NCBI GenBank assembly: GCA_030847615.1
Contig: JAUMIR010000002.1
Span: 115,824,309 to 115,888,308 of the forward strand
Length of the DNA: 64,000 nt
From: Gambelia wislizenii
Taxonomy: Eukaryota > Chordata > Lepidosauria > Squamata > Crotaphytidae
Direction of reading: 5' to 3'
Both the position numbers and the translations under genes were made by a program. This document shows, one piece after another, positions 58,636 through 64,000 of the stretch; the stretch's first letter is position 1, and the number at the start of each line of letters is the position of its first letter. The notes below the pieces were generated by a model. The model was not told the origin of the DNA. It saw only the letters and a program-made list of their open reading frames with translations, and did not search any database.

Positions 58636-58845
58636 TCCCGCCCATCCCACCCTCGTTGTGTCCTGCTCTCCTTTTTTCTCCTGGGCTGCTGCTTCAGTAT
58701 CTAGGGAACTGAGAATGGGTCACATGGGCCATGTGGAGGAGGAACTGCCTCCAAAATGCTTATTCCCTTGATCTAGAAGGCTTCGAACAGTGCACTGTAC
58801 AGGCACAGATAATCCCATTTGTGTGAGTCACAGAGACCACAAAGC

Positions 58846-59352
58846 AGAATTGCCAAATTATCTGGAGAGCAAAATTAGTCCTCAGTCACTAATACTGATT
58901 AAAATCCTTACTCCATGTAGAAGTGTTCACTGAAAAGAAATGAGGAAACCTTCCCTTCTACAAGGTTAATTTCTTTGTGCACACAAAGGGATGGTTAACA
59001 TTTATTCAACAACAGGGACTCCACACATTCTAGTACTCATGCACAGGGGCCTCTCCAATACTATAAGAACCAGACTATAAGATAATGACACAGCCAATGG
59101 CAGGTGATATAGGGCTACTGTAGGACCTTGCACTGCCCATCGCTATATTAAAGAGGGAACCATTCCATGTGAAATGATATTGAGCATGCAAAGTCAGACA
59201 GAGAAAGACAGAAAAGATGGTGTTGTTACAGCAATGTCTATAGCAAGCCATATTGTTTGAGGAAGTGCCTAAAGAACATTTAAGCAAATACTACATACAG
59301 AATTAGTCAGACAATTCCCATCAGCCCATCAATTCCTCAGTCTATGGTTCAT
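58846..59352. other. Unassigned intronic sequence
   Basis: No recognised gene or repeat. Confidence 0.4.
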
Positions 59353-59573
59353 AGCATTGTGTAGTGGTTTGAGTATTGGACTACGATTCTGGGAACCAAG
59401 TTCGAATCCCCACTTGGCCATGGAAACCCACTGAGTGACCTTGGCCAAGTCATACTCTCTCAGACGAAGGCAAAGGTAAACCCCCTATGACCAAATCCTG
59501 CCAAGAAAACCCCATAATAAGTTTGCCTTAAGATCACCATAAGTTAGAAACAACTTGAAGGCACATAACAAGA
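59353..59573 (+). mobile_element. tRNA-derived CORE-type SINE, full length
   Basis: The head GTGTAGTGGTTTGAG (A-box region) is followed by AGTTCGAATCCCC (B box), then the core GAGTGACCTTGGCCAAGTCA. The tail ends CTTGAAGGCACATAACAAG. The best-preserved plus-strand copy. Confidence 0.88.
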
Positions 59574-60444
59574 AGTTTCTGTTTTAAAGAACATAAACTC
59601 AAAGAGAAATTGAGAGATGCATAAACCAATCTATGCACAGATAATGCTTTATTTGGAAAAGAAAAGTGACAGAGGTAAAAGGAGAAATTTTAAAAGTTGC
59701 AAAGTATCAAATCACTTGTTTCATTTGCCTAGGATTTCTATGTGGCTCTCCAGATACTGTGGACCGTGTTAGGATTTGAACTCTTAAGCAACAACATAAG
59801 AACATATGAAGAGCAATGCTGGATCTGACTAGAAGCCTTTTTAGCCCAATATTCTGTTTTCACAGAAAACCCCGTCAGAAGGACATGAGTATACTGTAAC
59901 TGCATCCAATTTTTTTTGTTGTTTCAGAGTGTGATAAATAAGAAAATGGTTACTAAGGTGTAAAGACTGACCACTTTCAGTCAATTGAGACATCAGTTCA
60001 TTAAATTTTTTATTCAATAAACGCAATGACTGATCTTTACAGTTGTGTAGAACATAATTACAAGCCAGAGTTTGCCTTGAAGACTGAAATATGAAACACA
60101 AAATTGGAAGAAGCCCATGGAAATATGTCTCACCCCTTAGTGGTAAGCTAATGGAAAACAGTTGAAGATAAACACCTACAGTATTCTGCCTAGGAAAATT
60201 AAAAATATATCTGGAAAATAATTGCTCATCTCTTAACTGTCTCTTGGCAATACTAAACAAGCACAGCAGTCAAGAAATGATTTTTAAATTGCTGTAATTT
60301 ATAAGTTTACTTTTTGTGGCTTTTTTATACATGTTAAAACTTCACCACATGTTAAAAATAATGTTAATTTTAAATCCATTGTGCTTTTTGTTTTAAATTC
60401 TTGTCAATCAGTATTGTTTTGAACTTATGTTTTTGATAAGTCAT
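59574..60444. other. Unassigned intronic sequence
   Basis: AT-rich. The 139-codon minus-strand frame at 60260-59841 matches nothing I know and lacks exon signals. Confidence 0.35.
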
Positions 60445-60446
60445 TA

Positions 60447-60697
60447 CAGTAGGACCCCCTTATCCGCTGGGGATTGGCTCTAGGGGACCCTGTGGATACC
60501 AAACTGTGGATAACAGCGAACATCATTGAAAATAATGGGACTTCCTGTTTAAAATACCATAGAGTTGCCTTAGAGGCCCTAGAAAATGGCTAGAGAGGAC
60601 AATTTTCTAGGAAGACTCTATGGTAGGTGTGCTGCTTTGCATCCCATAGATAATTGAATCAGTGGATAATGAATCAGTGCATACAGGGGTCCTGCTG
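60447..60697. mobile_element. Tigger/pogo-like MITE (GGACCCCC subfamily)
   Basis: Left end CAGTAGGACCCCCTTATCC; right end, inverted, CAGCAGGACCCCTGTATGC. TA at 60445-60446 and 60698-60699. Confidence 0.87.
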
Positions 60698-60903
60698 TAT
60701 ACTTTATTTCACTCGCATTCCTGAAGTATTAAGAATCCACAGTCTCTGCTTTAATGAAAAAGTTGAATGACAAATTTACAGAAACACATCTGAATAATCT
60801 TTGAACACAATCTACATCATAAATTTTGATATTGAGAGTTTGAAGAATATCTCAGAACTGAAAAATGGAGACATCAAAGAGGACTTGTAAGTTTTGGTGC
60901 AGT

Positions 60904-61622
60904 ACCATATATAGTTGTGTATAAGTTGGAAAAAAATATGCCAAAAAATTGACCCAAAAAACCTGGGTTGACTTATACATGGGTCATTATGGTACCCATG
61001 GTGGCAGCTCTTTGGTGCTTGCCCACTAGGGCGGGGAGAATAGAAGGAATCAGGAAAATATGAAGAAAAAAAAACTCTCTCACCAGTGGCTCTTCGGGGC
61101 TTCTGCCCCACAGCAGAATATGCAGATGCTCCTTTCAAGCCAAGCTCCAAGAGTCCAAGGACTTATGGTAATCTACGACAGGAGAGCCTGAAGGAAGCAA
61201 TGGCCCCCTCTGTTCTCTTTCCGGCAGCTCTTTTGGGGCTTCCCTGCACAGCAGACAGAGGTTGCTTCTTTGCTGCAGCAGAGAAGCACCAAAGAGCTAC
61301 CATCACCACCATTTTTCTGCCCAGGTATTGCAAAAGGCCACCAGAGAGAGTAGAAGGGGCTGGTGCTTCATTTAGAGTGGTAGAGAGGCAAAAGGCCTTT
61401 TTGAATGACTGGGTGGGGAAATGGCAACAGCAGTGGCAGCCAGCATTGGTTGGCACCATGAAGCAGCGCTAGCGCTTTCACCTCTCAACAGAATGGATCA
61501 GAGGAGCTCCGTACTGAGCCCCAAAGTTTTATCCTCAACTAATCCAAGGGTCATCTATAATTTGGGCCCCAAAACCTGCCCTCGACTTATACATGAAATT
61601 GACTTATACATAAGTATATCCA
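60904..61622. mobile_element. DNA-transposon-like element with AT-rich inverted ends
   Basis: The left end ATATATAGTTGTGTATAAGT is matched, inverted, by ATATACTTATGTATAAGTC on the right. A second pair (GACTTATACATGGG and CGACTTATACATG) lies just inside each end. The centre is GC-richer, with short open frames on both strands but no recognised transposase. Superfamily not determined. Confidence 0.6.
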
Positions 61623-61945
61623 GTACTTAATCCACGCAGAGGTAATTCTAATTGGAGCGATACCTCTTACAACACCCAATCCAGAACTTTGGGGGTGTTA
61701 CTAAGAGCAAACAGTACTATATATGTTTGCTTGACATTTACAAGTGGTGGCCTACTGAATGTTGGTTATCTTTCGCTGCTTCTTACTGGGTTTGCTGCAT
61801 GCTTCAGGCTTAATAGGGAACTTTTGTTGTCTTAATATTTTTAGCTATTCTTATTGAATTTCTGGCCTATGACTGTTTTGTTTCATTTTTGCATGCTTGA
61901 TACATGACAGGGAATTTTTCTTCTCTAAATTTATCTAATAAATCA
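61623..61945. other. Unassigned intronic sequence
   Basis: Nothing recognised. Confidence 0.4.
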
Positions 61946-62033
61946 CACACTCTCAGCTTCAGAAAACCCCATGATAGGGTCACCTTAGAATTGCCATAAG
62001 TCAGAAACGACTTGAAGGTACACAATGACAACA
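61946..62033 (+). mobile_element. CORE-type SINE 3' half
   Basis: CAGAAAACCCCATGATAGGG, then GCCATAAGTCAGAAACGAC and TTGAAGGTACACAATGACAAC. The tRNA-like head is missing. Confidence 0.75.
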
Positions 62034-62087
62034 AGAGCAAATCCAGCCTGAACTCTCCCTACAAGCCAGGATGACTAAATAGAGACT

Positions 62088-62312
62088 GTCACATTTTGGA
62101 ATACCATGAGAAGACATGATAATAATGCTTGGTAAGATAGAAGGCAGGAGAAAAAAAAGAAAGGCCACATTCCAGATGGATAGACTCAATTAAGGAAGCC
62201 ACAACCCTGAGTCTGCAAGCCCTGAGCAGGACTGGTGAAGACAGGGTGACACAGAGGCCTCTCATTCATAGTCACCATAAATCGAAGTCAACCTGATGGC
62301 AGTTAACAATAG
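62088..62312 (+). mobile_element. BovB (RTE) LINE 3' end
   Basis: Reads MLGKIEGRRKK then, after a frameshift in an A-run, RWIDSIKEATTLSLQAL and PLIHSHHKSKST with a stop. This is the BovB C-terminus. It ends in the squamate BovB tail (gtcaacctgatggcagttaac). 5'-truncated. Confidence 0.85.
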
Positions 62313-62984
62313 ATAGTACAGTATTATATTCATTTCTCCACTAGATGGAGGGCCAGATCAGCATCACAGACTATTTTCAAAAGTTAATCTTCAGTCCATC
62401 TCCACAAAATTCTAAGCATTCCTCCCAAACAGTAGGAATATTATCTAAAGGTTAACTTGAGACACCTTTTCATCCCCGTCTGATGCTTATTTTACCTTTG
62501 CGTAAAGCTCCTGTTTTGCTTTTCTTCATTGTATTAAAAATAAACCTATTCCCTGTACACACATGCCTCCCTGCACGGTACAGAGCTTCAAGGGTAGCCC
62601 TGGAAACCTAGCTTACCCAGGAGCCTGATCTGCAAGACATAAAGAGAGTCGTCTGAGGTTTAATTCTGTCAAAGTTTTAATTCTAATATTTGTTTCATGT
62701 CCCAAGAGTCCCATTCAGCACCTTGTTGCAGTGGCCTGACTTAGGGACTAACAGTATAAATGCAGACTTTTGTAATATAAAAATTATTGTAGCATAAGCG
62801 TCCATAATATTCCAGAAGATTTTGTAGCAAGAAACCCTTAAGGTGATTCTTTATGTTTTTGTTGTATCAGTCATATTACTCCTCTGGACCTGGGGCAAAA
62901 GGAAGCTCAGAACATTTCCAAGATGCTGTTATTACAGCTTCCACTTGGGCTCCTCCTCAGATGCAGAATCACACCACAGGGGAT
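62313..62984. other. Unassigned intronic sequence
   Basis: Nothing recognised. Confidence 0.4.
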
Positions 62985-63215
62985 GGCATACGCAATGCAG
63001 TAGAAATCACTTGAAGGCAAACAACAACATATGTGTGTGTGTATTATTTCCCTGTCGATTACTGTCCCTTCTTCCTTCCATTCTGAAGATGCCAGCCACA
63101 GATGCAGGCGAACGTCAGGAATAAACTCTTCCAGAACACGGCCTCACAGCCCAGAAAAAAACCACGGAAAACCTATGGATGCCGGCCGTGAAAGCCTTCG
63201 ACTTCATATTGAATT
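62985..63215 (+). repeat. Squamate interspersed repeat tail, class uncertain
   Basis: GAAGATGCCAGCCACAGATG, then GCGAACGTCAGGAATAAACT, then GATGCCGGCCGTGAAAGCC and TTCGAC form a block I know as a recurrent squamate repeat terminus, possibly of a Penelope-like or other retroelement. A CTTGAAGGCAAACAACAAC SINE-tail-like piece precedes it near 63.01 kb. Confidence 0.5.
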
Positions 63216-64000
63216 TCAGTTTGCAATCTCCTCAGGACAGAGACCTCAATCATTTTGCATTCTGCAAAGCAGCAGGCACAGTGATGACAAACTATAAAGA
63301 ACAGAAAGGAAACTATGGGACCTGATCTTTTTAAAACATGTAAAGAAAAAAGGGCTACCAGGAAAGGGAAAGAGAACTCCTATGTGCTGTGATCTGCTCA
63401 TGCCCAACTTACCTGCAGCCGTGCTCAGAGCTAATCAGAGGGCCACGTCAACCTTTCAACCACAGCTGGCAAAACCACATCTATATCACATCCTGCTTTG
63501 TGAGCCAAGTGCAGCCTGATTTCCTGGGTGTGTGGGGGGTTTTTTTCCCCTGGCAGGAGATCAACCTGCAATTTGCCACATGCTTGCTTACTTTGGACAA
63601 GTAACAACTAGAGTGAGATAAGCACCTGAGTGGCAACCTATCTACACTGAATTCAAAAATGGCCAAGGAGGTGTGTGCATATCCAAATGTACTGAACCAT
63701 GCTTACATTTGATATAGAACTTGGGAGAAACCCAACAACCAGAAGCAATGGGGGTAAAAGAACAGTGCCAAAGCAAGAGACAAAGCAATTGCCATGCTGC
63801 TCATGACTCTGTTCCCATTCCTACTTGTTTCAAAAGGGCTGCCTACATTTCCAAAGATCCAGTCAACAAGCAAGCACATCAACTTTATCCCCCCACATTA
63901 TGATGTCTGTGTTTAGGTCCTAATACCCAATATTCGACAAGCTTTTATCAGAGGAATTTTTCAACAACAACAACAATAATAATAATACAGCACTTTTTTA
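63216..64000. other. Unassigned sequence to the window end
   Basis: No gene supported. The last 35 bases are an AAC/AAT run (63963-63987) that may be the tail of a repeat continuing past the window. Confidence 0.4.

Larger units (their letters stand above)
51190..58845 (+). mobile_element. DIRS-type tyrosine-recombinase retrotransposon, degenerate and split
   Basis: In order: a gag-like region (51.2-54.9 kb) with KLDLMSRKFYSMAAL near 53.88 kb and ACHAADCSGKALARAIALH near 54.65 kb; a reverse transcriptase (55.7-56.5); RNase H (56.7-57.2); a tyrosine-recombinase remnant (57.8-58.5); and a terminal region with inverted and direct repeats (58.5-58.8). This order is characteristic of DIRS. It is interrupted by a solo LTR (53300-53732), an LTR-like block (about 54054-54587) and a CR1 (54931-55571). 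A further LTR-like stretch may lie at 52.56-52.86 kb. The 5' boundary is approximate. Confidence 0.85.

Noticed and set aside
59841..60260. 139-codon minus-strand frame
   Set aside because: AT-rich, with no domain, splice signals or similarity that I can recognise.
63031..63297. Coding frame across the repeat tail at 63 kb
   Set aside because: Falls in a recurrent interspersed repeat and has no recognised domain.

Overview
The window looks like nuclear DNA of a squamate reptile (a lizard or snake). It is almost entirely intronic and made of layered transposable elements. The repeat mix supports this: abundant CR1 and L2 LINEs, BovB (RTE) 3' ends, a 5S-rRNA-derived SINE, tRNA-derived CORE-type SINEs, a DIRS tyrosine-recombinase retrotransposon, and many Tigger/pogo-like and hAT-like MITEs. 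No bacterial features, CRISPR arrays, tRNA or rRNA genes were found.

Host gene: only one host exon can be supported, a 222-bp coding exon on the minus strand at 28272-28493. It has a polypyrimidine-AG acceptor and a GTGAGT donor, and encodes the central part of the ER-phagy receptor TEX264. Its neighbouring exons were not found, so most of the window is probably TEX264 intron sequence, with upstream exons beyond 64 kb and downstream exons before base 1.

Layout: 1-960, CR1 3' half. 2.4-3.1 kb, 3' end of a zinc-finger LINE. 4.4-4.6 kb, BovB end cut by a CR1 tail. 6.0-6.35 kb, hAT-like MITE. 6.5 kb, SINE. 7.0-7.9 kb, triple nest (L2 in LTR in CR1). 9.7-10.4 kb, duplicated zinc-finger LINE tails. 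11.8-14.9 kb, a 3.1-kb hAT-like insertion with a perfect 8-bp target duplication, carrying later insertions. 19.5-23.2 kb, near full-length L2 (minus). 23.5-28.1 kb, CR1, SINEs and MITEs. 28.3-28.5 kb, TEX264 exon. 31.0-33.3 kb, the best-preserved CR1. 34-38 kb, MITEs and a CR1 tail. 41.1-42.2 kb, two adjacent fold-back elements, one a nearly perfect 324-bp palindrome. 43.3-45.5 kb, second L2. 46.4-48.2 kb, L1 fragment. 49.4-49.9 kb, zinc-finger LINE. 50.9-51.1 kb, 5S SINE. 51.2-58.8 kb, a degenerate DIRS element split by a solo LTR, a second LTR-like block and a CR1. 59-63.2 kb, SINEs, a Tigger-like MITE, a larger TIR element and BovB.

No intact mobile-element protein remains. Reverse transcriptase, endonuclease and recombinase remnants carry stops, frameshifts or lost catalytic residues. 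I saw no convincing new biological system. The most unusual structures are the paired fold-back elements at 41-42 kb and the nested hAT and DIRS loci. Assignments rest on reading motifs by eye; family names below clade level are tentative.
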